Source of the DNA: Lentzea californiensis
GTDB taxonomy: Bacteria; Actinomycetota; Actinomycetes; Mycobacteriales; Pseudonocardiaceae
Assembly: GCF_024648825.1 (NCBI RefSeq)
Contig: NZ_JANBBE010000001.1
Location: 868,001-932,000, forward strand
DNA length: 64,000 bases
Reading direction: 5' to 3'
Shown: positions 48,642-57,707 of the stretch, piece after piece
How the letters are laid out: every line of letters starts with the position of its first letter
How positions within the stretch are numbered: position 1 is the first letter of the stretch
Translations under genes and position numbers: made by a program
The notes under the pieces: model-generated
Seen by the model: only the letters and a program-made list of their open reading frames with translations
Databases searched by the model: none
Told to the model about the DNA's origin: nothing

Positions 48642-49300
48642 CGGTCTCGGTGATGGTCGTGGACGACCACCCGATGTGGCGCGAAGGCGTGGCGCGCGAT
48701 CTGCAGGAACGCGGCTTCGAGGTCGTGGCGACCGCGGGTGACGCGCCCTCGGCCGTGCGGATCGCGAAGGCCGTGCGGCCCAACGTGGTCCTGATGGACC
48801 TCAACCTCGGCGAACTCTCCGGGGTCGACGCCACCGCGATGATCACCAGCGAGCTGCCGGAGACGCGCGTGCTCGTGCTGTCCGCGTCCGGTGAGCACGA
48901 CGACGTGCTGCAGGCCGTGAAGGCGGGCGCGTCCGGCTACCTGGTGAAGTCCGCGTCCTCGGAGGAACTGGTCGAGGCCGTGTCCCGGACGGCCGCGGGC
49001 GACGCCGTGTTCACGGCCGGGCTCGCGGGCCTGGTGCTGGGCGAGTACCGGCGGATGGCCGCCGCGCCCGACGGCTCGGAGGAGAAGCCTCAGCTCACCG
49101 ACCGGGAGACCGAGGTGCTGCGGCTGGTCGCCAAGGGCCTGACCGCACGACAGATCGCGAACCGCCTGGTCATCTCCCACCGCACGGTCGAAAACCACGT
49201 CCAGTCGACATTGCGCAAACTCCAACTGCACAACCGGGTGGAGTTGGCGCGTTATGCCATCGAGCACGGTCTCGACGCCGAACCGGAGGCAGAGAAATGA
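48638..49300 (+). CDS. NarL/LuxR-family response regulator
   Basis: A 220-residue regulator. The receiver domain has the acidic pair at Asp9-Asp10, phospho-acceptor Asp54 in LMDLNLGE and Lys in LVKSASSEE. The C-terminal LuxR helix-turn-helix is LTDRETEVLRLVAKGLTARQIANRLVISHRTVENHVQSTLRKL (about 152-194). It overlaps the kinase gene by 4 bp upstream and the DUF1707 gene by 4 bp downstream, giving a three-gene operon. Confidence 0.95.
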   Translation: MTVSVMVVDDHPMWREGVARDLQERGFEVVATAGDAPSAVRIAKAVRPNVVLMDLNLGELSGVDATAMITSELPETRVLVLSASGEHDDVLQAVKAGASGYLVKSASSEELVEAVSRTAAGDAVFTAGLAGLVLGEYRRMAAAPDGSEEKPQLTDRETEVLRLVAKGLTARQIANRLVISHRTVENHVQSTLRKLQLHNRVELARYAIEHGLDAEPEAEK

Positions 49301-49836
49301 CAGACCCCAGAGACTTACGCGTGTCCGACGCGGAACGCGAGCACGTCGTCACCCTCCTGAACAAGGCGGTGGGCCGCGGCATGATCACGCTCGACGAGTT
49401 CACCGTGCGCACGGACACCGCGCTCGGCGCGAAGACCAGGGCCGATCTGAACGTGGTGCTGCTCGACCTGCCCGGCATGGTCAACAACGAAGTGGCCCGC
49501 GAGCGGACCGAGCTGAAGAACACGATGAGCACCACGACCCGCAAGGGCCACTGGGTCGTGCCGAACGAGCTCGTCATCCGCAACACCCTCGGCACCACGA
49601 ACCTCGACTTCACCGCCGCCGAGGTGCCCCCGGTCGTCAACGTCGACCTGGACGTGTCGCTGGGCACGGTGAAGCTCCTGGTGCCGGCGGGGTCGTCGGT
49701 CGACGCCGACGCCGTCGAGATCACCGCGGGCGAGCTGAAGGACAAGGTCCAGAACACGACCATGGGCAACCCTCACTTCCAGCTCAAGGGCTCGGTGCGC
49801 GGCGGGACCGTGGTGATCAAGCGGAGCAAGCGCTGA
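49297..49836 (+). CDS. DUF1707 domain protein
   Basis: A 179-residue protein. The N-terminal DUF1707 domain is LRVSDAEREHVVTLLNKAVGRGMITLDEFTVRTDTALGAKTRADLNVVLLDLP (about 6-59). A beta-rich C-terminal part follows (DFTAAEVPPVVNVDLDVSLGTVKLLVPAGSSVDADAVEI), like the cell-wall-active antibiotic response (LiaF-type) fold. No membrane helix is seen. The ATG overlaps the regulator stop. It may modulate the two-component system, as LiaF does, which is inference from fold and context. Confidence 0.82.
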   Translation: MTDPRDLRVSDAEREHVVTLLNKAVGRGMITLDEFTVRTDTALGAKTRADLNVVLLDLPGMVNNEVARERTELKNTMSTTTRKGHWVVPNELVIRNTLGTTNLDFTAAEVPPVVNVDLDVSLGTVKLLVPAGSSVDADAVEITAGELKDKVQNTTMGNPHFQLKGSVRGGTVVIKRSKR

Positions 49837-49949
49837 TCTTGTTGGACCCGCTGAGTACGTTGGGATGCGAGGGGATCCCAGACCAGGGGGACCCCTGCGC
49901 GAGCGTGGCCTGATCTGCACGAACGCCCCGGAAGCCGCAGGATCGAGGC

Positions 49950-51404
49950 ATGCGGTGTCTCGTGACCGGCGCGACCGGGTACCTCGGCGGACGACTCGTG
50001 CCCAGGCTGCTGGCCGAAGGGCACGAGGTCCGCTGCCTCGTGCGTTCGCCGGAGAAGTTGCGCGACGTCCCGTGGGCCGCTGACGTCGAGATCGTGCGCG
50101 GGGACGTGCTCGGTGATCTCGACGAGGCGATGCGGGACGTCGAGGTCGTCCACTACCTCGTGCACTCGCTGCACTCGAAGGACTTCGCCGACGCCGACCG
50201 CAAGGCCGCGGAGAACACGGCGGAGGCGGCCGAACGGGCCGGTGTGCGCAGGATCGTCTACCTGGGCGGCCTGCACCCGGCCGGTGTCGAGCTGTCGCCG
50301 CACCTCGCTTCGCGCAAGGAGGTCGGCGAGGTCTTCCTGCGCTCGGACGTCCAGGCCGTGGTGCTGCAGGCCGCCGTGATCATCGGGTCGGGGTCGGCGA
50401 GCTTCGAGATGCTGCGCTACCTGACCGAACGGCTGCCGGTCATGGTCACGCCGCGCTGGGTGCACAACCGGATCCAGCCGATCGCCGTGCGGGACGTGCT
50501 GCGGTACCTGGTCGAGGCCACGACGCTCGAGGACGAGAACCGGACGTTCGACATCGGCGGGCCGGATGTGCTGACGTACCTGCAGATGATGCTCCGGTAC
50601 GCCGAGGTCGCCGGACTGCCCAAGCGCCGCGTGCTGCCGGTGCCGTTGCTGACGCCGGGCCTGTCGTCGCACTGGGTCAACGTCGTCACGCCGGTACCGA
50701 GGTCGATCGCGAGGCCGTTGATCGAGTCGCTGGTGCACGAGGTGGTGTGCCGGGAGAACGACATCCGCGAGGTGCTGCCCGGCGAGAACACCGGCTACGA
50801 CAAGGCCGTCGAACTCGCGCTGAGCAAGATCCGCGACGCCGACGTGGAGACGCGCTGGTCCGGGGCGACGCTGCCGGGGTCGCCGAGCGAGCCGCTGCCC
50901 ACCGACCCCGGTTGGTCCGGCGGTTCGGTCTACACCGACGAACGCGAGCGCCGCACGAGCGCCACGCCCGAACGGTTGTGGGAAGTCGTCGAGGGCATCG
51001 GCGGCGAGCGCGGCTGGTACTCGTTCCCGCTGGCCTGGGCGATCCGGGGCTGGATGGACCGGCTGGTCGGCGGCGTCGGGCTGCGGCGCGGGCGGCGTGA
51101 TCCGCAGCGGCTGTACGTGGGCGAGGCGCTCGACTTCTGGCGGGTCGAGGAGATCGAACGCGGGCAGTTGCTGCGGTTGCGGGCCGAGATGAAGGTGCCG
51201 GGCAAGGCGTGGCTGGAGCTTCGAGTGGCGGGCAACGAGGGACACGGGTCCACTTACCGCCAACGCGCCGTGTTCGTGCCGAAAGGGCTCGCCGGACACC
51301 TCTACTGGGGGATCGTCTGGCCGTTCCACGGCATCGTGTTCGGCGGCATGGTGCGCAACATCGCCAATGAAGCTGAGCTGCACAAGAACTTCAGAAAGTC
51401 CTGA
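49950..51404 (+). CDS. Atypical SDR with C-terminal DUF2867 domain
   Basis: A 484-residue two-domain protein. The N-terminal NAD(P)-binding domain starts MRCLVTGATGYLGGRLVPRL with the atypical-SDR loop TGATGYLG, then RIVYLGGLHP and a RIQPIAVRDVLRYL segment, as in NmrA/complex-I-assembly-like SDRs. From about residue 320 a DUF2867 domain follows (WEVVEGIGGERGWYSFPLAWAIRGWMDRLVGGVGLRRGRRDPQRLYVGEALDFWRVEEIE). This fusion is widespread in actinobacteria. The substrate is unknown. It lies 36 bp upstream of tdh on the same strand. Confidence 0.85.
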   Translation: MRCLVTGATGYLGGRLVPRLLAEGHEVRCLVRSPEKLRDVPWAADVEIVRGDVLGDLDEAMRDVEVVHYLVHSLHSKDFADADRKAAENTAEAAERAGVRRIVYLGGLHPAGVELSPHLASRKEVGEVFLRSDVQAVVLQAAVIIGSGSASFEMLRYLTERLPVMVTPRWVHNRIQPIAVRDVLRYLVEATTLEDENRTFDIGGPDVLTYLQMMLRYAEVAGLPKRRVLPVPLLTPGLSSHWVNVVTPVPRSIARPLIESLVHEVVCRENDIREVLPGENTGYDKAVELALSKIRDADVETRWSGATLPGSPSEPLPTDPGWSGGSVYTDERERRTSATPERLWEVVEGIGGERGWYSFPLAWAIRGWMDRLVGGVGLRRGRRDPQRLYVGEALDFWRVEEIERGQLLRLRAEMKVPGKAWLELRVAGNEGHGSTYRQRAVFVPKGLAGHLYWGIVWPFHGIVFGGMVRNIANEAELHKNFRKS

Positions 51405-51440
51405 TGGACTGCACAAGCAGCAAAGGGTGAAACTTCCCGC

Positions 51441-52472
51441 ATGAAGGCTCTCGTCAAGGTCGCCGCTGGGCCTGGCCTCGAACTGACAGACGTCCCGGAT
51501 CCCACCCCCGGACCGACGGACGTGCTGGTCAGGGTGTTGCGCACCGGCATCTGCGGCACCGATCTGCACATCGACTCGTGGGACGACTGGGCCGCGCAGA
51601 ACATCAAGGCGCCGCTGGTCCTCGGCCACGAGTTCGTCGGCGAGGTCGTCGAGATCGGCGGCAGCGTCACCGGCGTCAAGGTCGGCGACCTGGTCAGCGG
51701 CGAGGGTCACCTCGTCTGCGGAACCTGCCGCAACTGCAAAGCCGGCCGCCGCCACCTCTGCGCCAACACGCGTGGTCTGGGCGTGCACTCCAACGGCGCG
51801 TTCGCGCAGTACGTCGTGCTGCCCGAGCAGAACGCGTGGGTGCACCGCACGCAGGTCGACCTGGACGTGGCCGCGATCTTCGACCCGTTCGGCAACGCCG
51901 TGCACACCGCGCTGAGCTTCCCCGTCATCGGCGAGGACGTGATCATCACGGGCGCCGGTCCGATCGGCATCATGGCCGCCGCCGTCGCCAAGCACGCGGG
52001 CGCGCGCAACGTCGTGATCACCGACATCTCCGAGCACCGCCTCGACCTGGCCCGCAAGGTCGGCGTCGACCTCGCGGTGAACGTCGCCGAGAAGACGATC
52101 GCGGACGCGCAGCGGGAACTCGGCATGGCCGAGGGCTTCGACGTCGGCATGGAGATGTCCGGCAAGCCGACGGCGATGCGGGACATGATCGCGAACATGG
52201 CGCACGGCGGTCGCATCGCGATGCTGGGGCTGCCCGCGGACGAGTTCTCCGTCGACTGGAGCAGCGTCGTGCTGAAGATGCTGCACATCAAGGGCATCTA
52301 CGGCCGCGAGATGTTCGAGACCTGGTACTCGATGACCGTGCTGCTGCAGCGCGGCCTCGACCTCGCGCCGGTCATCACGCACCGGTACGACCACACGCAG
52401 CACGCGGAGGCGTTCGCCACCGCGCGCGAAGGCAAGTGCGGCAAGGTCATCCTCGACTGGACGGGAGCCTGA
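51441..52472 (+). CDS. tdh: L-threonine 3-dehydrogenase
   Basis: A 343-residue zinc-dependent medium-chain dehydrogenase that oxidises threonine to 2-amino-3-ketobutyrate with NAD. The catalytic zinc site has Cys in [16 protein letters not shown] and His in [10 protein letters not shown]. The structural zinc lobe is [15 protein letters not shown]. The Rossmann loop is [36 protein letters not shown] and [12 protein letters not shown] are characteristic of threonine dehydrogenase. It overlaps kbl by 1 bp (TGATG), forming the standard threonine-to-glycine degradation operon. Confidence 0.95.
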   Translation: MKALVKVAAGPGLELTDVPDPTPGPTDVLVRVLRTGICGTDLHIDSWDDWAAQNIKAPLVLGHEFVGEVVEIGGSVTGVKVGDLVSGEGHLVCGTCRNCKAGRRHLCANTRGLGVHSNGAFAQYVVLPEQNAWVHRTQVDLDVAAIFDPFGNAVHTALSFPVIGEDVIITGAGPIGIMAAAVAKHAGARNVVITDISEHRLDLARKVGVDLAVNVAEKTIADAQRELGMAEGFDVGMEMSGKPTAMRDMIANMAHGGRIAMLGLPADEFSVDWSSVVLKMLHIKGIYGREMFETWYSMTVLLQRGLDLAPVITHRYDHTQHAEAFATAREGKCGKVILDWTGA

Positions 52473-53650
52473 TGTACGGCGAGCTGAAGAACGACCTCCT
52501 CAAGACGATCGAGGAGATCAGGGAGGCCGGCCTCTACAAGTCAGAACGCGTGATCGGCACCCCGCAGAACGCCTCCGTACGCGTTGGCTCCGGTGACGAG
52601 GTGCTGAACTTCTGCGCCAACAACTACCTCGGCCTCGCCGACCACCCGCAGCTGATCGAGGCCGCGAAGAAGGCGCTGGACGACTGGGGCTTCGGCATGG
52701 CCTCGGTGCGGTTCATCTGCGGCACCCAGGAGCCGCACAAGGAACTGGAGCGCAAGCTCAGCGAGTTCCTCGGCACCGAGGACACGATCCTCTACAGTTC
52801 GTGCTTCGACGCGAACGGCGGCCTGTTCGAGACGCTGCTCGGAGCCGAGGACGCGATCATCTCCGACGAGCTGAACCACGCGTCGATCATCGACGGCGTG
52901 CGCCTGTCGAAGGCTCGCCGGTTCCGCTACAAGAACCGCGACATGGACGACCTGGAGCGCCAGCTCAAGGACTCGGCCGACGCGCGCTACCGGCTGATCG
53001 CGACCGACGGCGTGTTCTCGATGGACGGCTACCTCGCGCCGCTCGACGAGATCTGCGACCTGGCCGAGCGCTACAACGCGCTGGTCATGGTCGACGACTC
53101 GCACGCGGTCGGCTTCACCGGCCCGACCGGACGCGGCACCCCGGAGCTGTTCGGCGTGCAGGACCGCGTCGACATCGTGACCGGCACTTTGGGCAAGGCG
53201 CTGGGCGGCGCGTCCGGCGGCTACACGTCCGGCCGCAAGGAGATCGTCGAACTGCTGCGCCAGCGCTCGCGCCCGTACCTGTTCTCGAACTCCCTCGCGC
53301 CGTCGATCACCGCCGCCGCGATCGCCACGCTCGACATGCTCTCCACCTCGTCCGACCTGCTGGTCCGGCTCCGGGAGAACACGGAGCTGTTCCGCCGGCG
53401 GATGACCGAGGAGGGCTTCGACCTGCTGCCCGGTGAGCACCCGATCATCCCGGTGATGATCGGTGACGCGGCCGAGGCGGGCCGGTTGGCGGACCTGCTG
53501 CTGGAGCAGGGCATTTACGTGATCGGCTTCTCGTACCCCGTGGTGCCGCACGGCAAGGCTCGTATCCGCACGCAGATGTCGGCTTCACACACGACCGAGG
53601 ACGTTAACCGCGCTGTAGACGCGTTTATCGCCGCACGCGCAAAGATGTGA
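52472..53650 (+). CDS. kbl: Glycine C-acetyltransferase (2-amino-3-ketobutyrate CoA ligase)
   Basis: A 392-residue PLP enzyme of the alpha-oxoamine synthase family, cleaving 2-amino-3-ketobutyrate with CoA to glycine and acetyl-CoA. Family motifs are [48 protein letters not shown] and [15 protein letters not shown]. The PLP lysine is in [13 protein letters not shown], followed by [10 protein letters not shown]. The enzyme acts as a cytosolic homodimer directly after Tdh, whose unstable product it consumes. Confidence 0.96.
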   Translation: MYGELKNDLLKTIEEIREAGLYKSERVIGTPQNASVRVGSGDEVLNFCANNYLGLADHPQLIEAAKKALDDWGFGMASVRFICGTQEPHKELERKLSEFLGTEDTILYSSCFDANGGLFETLLGAEDAIISDELNHASIIDGVRLSKARRFRYKNRDMDDLERQLKDSADARYRLIATDGVFSMDGYLAPLDEICDLAERYNALVMVDDSHAVGFTGPTGRGTPELFGVQDRVDIVTGTLGKALGGASGGYTSGRKEIVELLRQRSRPYLFSNSLAPSITAAAIATLDMLSTSSDLLVRLRENTELFRRRMTEEGFDLLPGEHPIIPVMIGDAAEAGRLADLLLEQGIYVIGFSYPVVPHGKARIRTQMSASHTTEDVNRAVDAFIAARAKM

Positions 53651-53661
53651 AGGTCGGACTT

Positions 53662-53722
53662 GTACCGGCTCCAAAAACTACTTCCTTCGGTGACATTCGG
53701 AAGGAAACAATGGAGCCGGTAC
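53662..53722. promoter_or_regulatory. Nested inverted repeats between kbl and the XRE gene
   Basis: Outer arms GTACCGGCTCCA and TGGAGCCGGTAC (12 bp, perfect) enclose inner arms TTCCTTC and GAAGGAA. The element begins 11 bp past the kbl stop and ends 25 bp before the XRE start. It can fold as a terminator for tdh-kbl or act as an operator; the outer arms are exact, as in an operator. Confidence 0.55.
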
Positions 53723-53747
53723 GGGTCTTGCTCCTAGTTTCGTCGAC

Positions 53748-54578
53748 ATGCCACGACGAAAGTCCAGTGTGGTGGGACGCGAGTTCGGCGATGCTGTTCG
53801 CAAGATCATCGAGCCGACTGGGCTGACCCACCGCAAGATCGCCGAGGAACTCGGCTGGGACGAAGCCAAACTCTCCGACCTGGTCCGCGGCAAGGGCGGC
53901 GTCACCGAGGCCGACCTGATGCAGCTGCTCGGCTTCTGTCGCGTCAAGCCGCCAGAGGTCCAGCGCCTGCTCGCCTTGTTCAACGAGACGCGCGAGAACG
54001 GCTATCTCCAGATCCCCGAAGACGGGATTCCGGACCAGGTGCGCCTCTTGATCGACCAGGAGCGCCTGGCCAACGCCGTCACCGTCTGGTCGATGAACCT
54101 GGTCCCGGGCCATCTCCAAACCGTGGACTACATGCGAGCGCTAGTCGCGAAGGGCACACCGAACGAGGCTGTCGACTACGAGGACGTCATCCGGGCGAGG
54201 ATTGCACGGCGCGAGCTCTTTCATTGGAGCCGCACGTTTGTGTTCTACATCCACGAACAAGCGCTGCACCTACCCGTGGGCGGGCCCGACGTGATGAAGG
54301 ACCAGCTCATTCATCTCGGCGGGATGGCTGAGCGCTCGTACATCACTGTGCGAATAGTACCGACCGCCCTCGGCGGCCATGCCGGTGTGTCCGGCTCGTT
54401 CCTGCAACTCAGCTACCAGAAGTTCGACCCGGTGATCTTCATCGAAAGCAAGACTTCGTCCCTCTTCCTCGAAGACAAGGCGTCTCTTGCGACTTACTCC
54501 AGCGTGCTGAAGCTGCTCGACGCTCAGGCGTTGGATGAGCAAGAATCGAAGGAGCTGATCAAAAGCATCCTGACCTGA
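53748..54578 (+). CDS. XRE-family regulator with DUF5753 domain
   Basis: A 276-residue protein. The N-terminal helix-turn-helix is GREFGDAVRKIIEPTGLTHRKIAEELGWDEAKLSDLVRGKGGVTEADLMQLL. The C-terminal DUF5753 domain starts near residue 95 (LLIDQERLANAVTVWSMNLVPGHLQTVDYMRALV) and includes EQALHLPVGGPDVMKDQLIHLG. Such regulators nearly always precede a DUF397 gene, as here. In Streptomyces several of these pairs (BldB/WhiJ-like families) influence development and antibiotic production. A nested dyad lies upstream. Confidence 0.92.
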   Translation: MPRRKSSVVGREFGDAVRKIIEPTGLTHRKIAEELGWDEAKLSDLVRGKGGVTEADLMQLLGFCRVKPPEVQRLLALFNETRENGYLQIPEDGIPDQVRLLIDQERLANAVTVWSMNLVPGHLQTVDYMRALVAKGTPNEAVDYEDVIRARIARRELFHWSRTFVFYIHEQALHLPVGGPDVMKDQLIHLGGMAERSYITVRIVPTALGGHAGVSGSFLQLSYQKFDPVIFIESKTSSLFLEDKASLATYSSVLKLLDAQALDEQESKELIKSILT

Positions 54579-54591
54579 GGAGATGTTCCGC

Positions 54592-54759
54592 ATGCCGGTC
54601 TGGCGCAAGAGCTCCTACAGCCCTGATGCGAGCGACTGCGTCGAGGTCGGACGTGGCATCGGCATCCGTGACAGCAAGGCGCCTTCCACCCACCTGCCGG
54701 TGTCAGGCGAGGCGTGGTCGGCGTTCCTCCGCGATGTGACTCGCGCCACTCGGCTGTAA
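54592..54759 (+). CDS. DUF397 small protein
   Basis: A 55-residue protein with the DUF397 pattern: WRKSSYSPDASDCVEVGRG, IRDSKAPSTHLPVSGEAWSAFL. It begins 13 bp after the XRE stop, with GAGGAG upstream. An in-frame ATG at 54583 would add MFR but lies too close to the ribosome-binding site. It is the usual partner of WhiJ-type XRE regulators, possibly an antagonist that binds them. Confidence 0.88.
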   Translation: MPVWRKSSYSPDASDCVEVGRGIGIRDSKAPSTHLPVSGEAWSAFLRDVTRATRL

Positions 54760-54788
54760 GAATCGGGCCGGTCAGCGCACTACCTGAC

Positions 54789-55262
54789 GTGGAGGAATTC
54801 TCGAGCGTCTACCGCGAGTGCTACCCGCGGGTGCTCGCCTACGCGGCGAGCCACGCGGGGCCTCGGCTCGCGGAGGACATCACCAGCGAGACCTTCACAG
54901 TCGCCTGGCGCAGGCTCGACCAGATGCCGTCGAACGCGCTGCCTTGGCTGCTCGGCATCGCCCGCAACCTGGTGCGGGCGGCGCACAGGCAGACGACGAC
55001 CTACGAGCTCACCGACTCCCCGGCCGAGGACGACTTCGCGGTCGTCGAGCTGCGGGCGGCGCTCGCGAGCCTGTCCGACGCGGACCAGGAGGTGCTCACG
55101 CTCATCGCGTGGCACGGACTGGCCGCGGCGGAGGCCGCGCAGGTGCTCGGGTGCACGACGGCGACGTTCTTCGTGCGGCTGCACCGGGCTCGGCGGCGTT
55201 TGCAGGCTGCTCTCTGGACTCCGAACTTCGACCGTGCGAGGGCGTCGTGGAAGACCTCCTGA
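54789..55262 (+). CDS. ECF-like RNA polymerase sigma factor
   Basis: About 157 residues from GTG 54789. Region 2 is FSSVYRECYPRVLAYAASHAGPRLAEDITSETFTVAWRRLDQMPSNALPWLLGIARNLVRAAHR. Region 4 is LRAALASLSDADQEVLTLIAWHGLAAAEAAQVLGCTTATFFVRLHRARRRLQAAL. This is the minimal ECF layout. No good ribosome-binding site precedes the GTG, so the start is uncertain and the mRNA may be leaderless. The stop overlaps the next gene by 16 bp, whose membrane-anchored product probably acts as its regulator. Confidence 0.85.
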   Translation: MEEFSSVYRECYPRVLAYAASHAGPRLAEDITSETFTVAWRRLDQMPSNALPWLLGIARNLVRAAHRQTTTYELTDSPAEDDFAVVELRAALASLSDADQEVLTLIAWHGLAAAEAAQVLGCTTATFFVRLHRARRRLQAALWTPNFDRARASWKTS

Positions 55263-56263
55263 AGGACCTGGCGCAGGCGAAGCCGCCCGTGCCCGAGGTC
55301 GACCCCGAGCGGATGGAACGCGACCTGGCGCGCATCGTCACGTTGCCGCGGGAGAGGCCTGCTCGGAAGCAGTTCGTCCGGCGATTCGCTCCGTTGCTGG
55401 TCATCGGTGCGGTGATCGTGCTTGCGGTCGTGCTGCTGCCTGCGCCTCCTCAGCCCGTGCAGCCGGCTGCCCCTCCTAAGTGGTGGCACGAGCTGACGCG
55501 GCAGTGGTCGTTGATGATCGTCGGTGACCCGGCTGACCCGTACGCCGTGCACATCGACTCCAAGACCGACCGGTGGCTGGCCGCGAACCAGCAGGTCACT
55601 GTCCTCCAGAAGGACGGCGACGTGAGGCCGTTCCCGTTGGACCGCGACGGCAACCCGTGGGAGGCCGCGGGCAGGCCGGAGACGGTGCCGCAGGTCGGCG
55701 GGACCCACTCGGTGCGCATCGGCCCGATGAAGCCGGCCGTGCAGAAGACCGCTGTGGCCGGTTTCCAGATGTCCCTGCACAGCCAGGCGCGTTTCGACTC
55801 GCTCGACTCGCTGCCCGCCGATCCGCAGGAGCTGAAGAAGGCGCTGGAGACCATCGTGGGGAAGGACGCCTACCGGCTCGGGTCACTCGCGATGGAGCTG
55901 ATCAGCTCGAACGTGAGCGCCGACCAGCGGCGGGCGGCGTTCGAGTTGGTCAAGACGCTCGACGGGGCGCGGTTCCTCGGTGACGTGACCGTGCTCAACG
56001 AGCGCCGGGGGGTCGGTGTGGCGATCGCCGCGCCGCCGACGTTCCAGTTCGCCGACGTCGAGACGCAGCTGGTGATCGACGCCGAGACCGGGCTGCCGAT
56101 CGTCAAGCGGGACGTGATCACCACGCCCCAGTTCGGGCTGCCCGCGCAGATCGCCATCTCGGAGACGGAGTACCTGCTGCTGGAGCAGGTGGGCTTCGAG
56201 CCGATCGTGCCTCAGGACGTCCCCGTGAACGGCGAAGTGGAATCCCCCATCATTGAGCGGTGA
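55247..56263 (+). CDS. CU044_5270-family membrane-anchored protein (sigma-factor partner)
   Basis: A 338-residue protein. A cytoplasmic N-terminus of about 45 residues (VEDLLKDLAQAKPPVPEVDPERMERDLARIVTL) precedes one transmembrane helix (about 48-66, FAPLLVIGAVIVLAVVLL). An extracytoplasmic domain of about 270 residues follows, containing YLLLEQVGF near the end. This layout is typical of the CU044_5270 family found directly after ECF sigma genes in actinomycetes. It overlaps the sigma gene by 16 bp. An anti-sigma role is inferred; no zinc-binding anti-sigma motif is present. Confidence 0.75.
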   Translation: MEDLLKDLAQAKPPVPEVDPERMERDLARIVTLPRERPARKQFVRRFAPLLVIGAVIVLAVVLLPAPPQPVQPAAPPKWWHELTRQWSLMIVGDPADPYAVHIDSKTDRWLAANQQVTVLQKDGDVRPFPLDRDGNPWEAAGRPETVPQVGGTHSVRIGPMKPAVQKTAVAGFQMSLHSQARFDSLDSLPADPQELKKALETIVGKDAYRLGSLAMELISSNVSADQRRAAFELVKTLDGARFLGDVTVLNERRGVGVAIAAPPTFQFADVETQLVIDAETGLPIVKRDVITTPQFGLPAQIAISETEYLLLEQVGFEPIVPQDVPVNGEVESPIIER

Positions 56264-57105
56264 TCGACCCACGACGGCTCCGCGTGCTGCGCGCACTCGC
56301 TGACCACGGCACCGTGACGGCCGCAGCCGCCGCATTGCACCTCACGCCGTCAGCGGTGTCGCAGCAGCTCGCGGCGCTGGAGTCGGAGGCGGGGCATCCG
56401 TTGCTGCTGCGCAAGGGACGACGGGTGTCGCTGACTCCGGCGGGCGAGCTGCTCGTCACGCACGCGCACGTCGTCGCCGCCGAACTGGAACGCGCACAGG
56501 CCACTTTGGACGCTCTGGCCGACGGGACGGCGGGCCGGGTGGGGGTGGCGGCGTTCGCGTCGGCGATCACGCAGGTGGTGGCGCCCGCGCTGGCCGTGCT
56601 GAAGGAACGCTCGATCGAACTGTCGGTGCGCGACGCCGAGGGGCACGAGAGCGTGCGGTTGTTGCTGGACGGCGAGATCGACGTGGCGATCACCGAGGAA
56701 CACCGCACGACGGACCGCTTCACCCGGTTTCCGCTCTACACCGAGCCGTTCGACGTCGTGCTGCCGCCGGGGCACGCGCTGAACGGCGGACCGGTCGAGC
56801 TGCGGCAACTGGCGGACGAGGACTGGGTCGTGACGCTGCCGGGCAACCCGCTGCGGGACGTGGTCGAGACGGCGTGCGCGCAGGCCGGGTTCACACCGCG
56901 GATCAGGCACACCTCTGACGACTTCCGCGCGATCGAAGCGCTGGTGGCGGCGGGTGCAGGGGTCGCGCTGGCACCCCGGAACGCCGTCGGCGGGGTGCCG
57001 GTGGCAGGTGTGGCGCCGTTGCGGCGGGTGGTGGCGGCGGTGCGCCGGGGCTCGGAGGACCACCCGTTGATCAGGGCGGTCCTCGACGAACTGCGCCCCG
57101 GCTAG
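56260..57105 (+). CDS. LysR-family transcriptional regulator
   Basis: A 281-residue LysR-type regulator. The winged helix-turn-helix is DPRRLRVLRALADHGTVTAAAAALHLTPSAVSQQLAALESEAGHPLLLRKGRRVSLTPAG (3-62). The periplasmic-binding-type effector domain spans about 90-280. The GTG start overlaps the preceding stop (GTGA), so it is translated from the sigma operon mRNA. It is followed by a 55-nt hairpin. No divergent target gene is seen. Confidence 0.92.
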   Translation: MIDPRRLRVLRALADHGTVTAAAAALHLTPSAVSQQLAALESEAGHPLLLRKGRRVSLTPAGELLVTHAHVVAAELERAQATLDALADGTAGRVGVAAFASAITQVVAPALAVLKERSIELSVRDAEGHESVRLLLDGEIDVAITEEHRTTDRFTRFPLYTEPFDVVLPPGHALNGGPVELRQLADEDWVVTLPGNPLRDVVETACAQAGFTPRIRHTSDDFRAIEALVAAGAGVALAPRNAVGGVPVAGVAPLRRVVAAVRRGSEDHPLIRAVLDELRPG

Positions 57106-57176
57106 GGCGACGCGCTGGACTTTCGCCGCTGAAGTCGTCCACCGGTCGCAAGCCACCTCATCCGCGCCGTCTTCAA

Positions 57177-57231
57177 CCGCACGCGGGGCGCTTTCGTGCG
57201 GTCAGACCGCACGAAAGGGCCCCGCGTGCGG
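57177..57231. terminator. 55-nt hairpin (26-bp arms, one mismatch, 3-nt loop)
   Basis: The left arm starts CCGCACGCGGGGCGCTTTC, the loop is CAG, and the right arm is complementary over 25 of 26 positions. It lies between the convergent LysR and MarR genes. It has the same total length, arm length and core position (GGGG-N-GCTTTC at 9-19) as the hairpin at 46097. Confidence 0.8.
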
Positions 57232-57245
57232 CACGAAACAGCGAG

Positions 57246-57695
57246 CTAGGGCGGCGGGATCGTCACGCTCAGCTTGGTCGCGATGCGCGCCAACGCCTGG
57301 CGGTCGGCAGGGCTGAGCGGGTCGAGGACGAACTGCCGGACCGTGCGCAGGTGCGTGGGCGCTGCGGCCGCGACCACCTCGTAGCCCTCGTCGGTCAGCA
57401 ACGCGATGGTGTACCGGCCGTCGTCGGGGTCGGGGAAGCGCACCACCCAGCCGCGTTGCTCGAAGCGCTTGACCACGTTGGACAGCCTCGACAGCGACCC
57501 GTTCGCGAGGTGTGCCAGTTCGCTCATGCGGATCCTGCGGTCCGGTGCCTCCGAGACGTGGCTGAGCACCAGGTAGTCGAAGAGGCTCAGGCCCGACTCC
57601 TGCTGCAACGGCGCTTCGAGCCGGCCCGGCAGCAGCAGCACCATCGAGATCAGCCCGGTCCAGGCTTCCTTCTCGTCCGCGTTCAGCCACTCCAC
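57246..57695 (-). CDS. MarR-family transcriptional regulator
   Basis: A 149-residue winged-helix regulator. The DNA-binding core is LSLFDYLVLSHVSEAPDRRIRMSELAHLANGSLSRLSNVVKRFEQRGWVVRFPDPDDGRYTIALLTDEG (about 36-104), including the MarR wing DPDDGR. Helices at both ends form the dimer interface. The GTG at 57695 is the start. It is divergent from a RidA-family gene, and two mirror-image 16-bp dyads lie between them, implying autorepression and control of ridA. Confidence 0.93.
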   Translation of the reverse strand: MEWLNADEKEAWTGLISMVLLLPGRLEAPLQQESGLSLFDYLVLSHVSEAPDRRIRMSELAHLANGSLSRLSNVVKRFEQRGWVVRFPDPDDGRYTIALLTDEGYEVVAAAAPTHLRTVRQFVLDPLSPADRQALARIATKLSVTIPPP

Positions 57696-57707
57696 GCCGC
57701 GCAGCTT

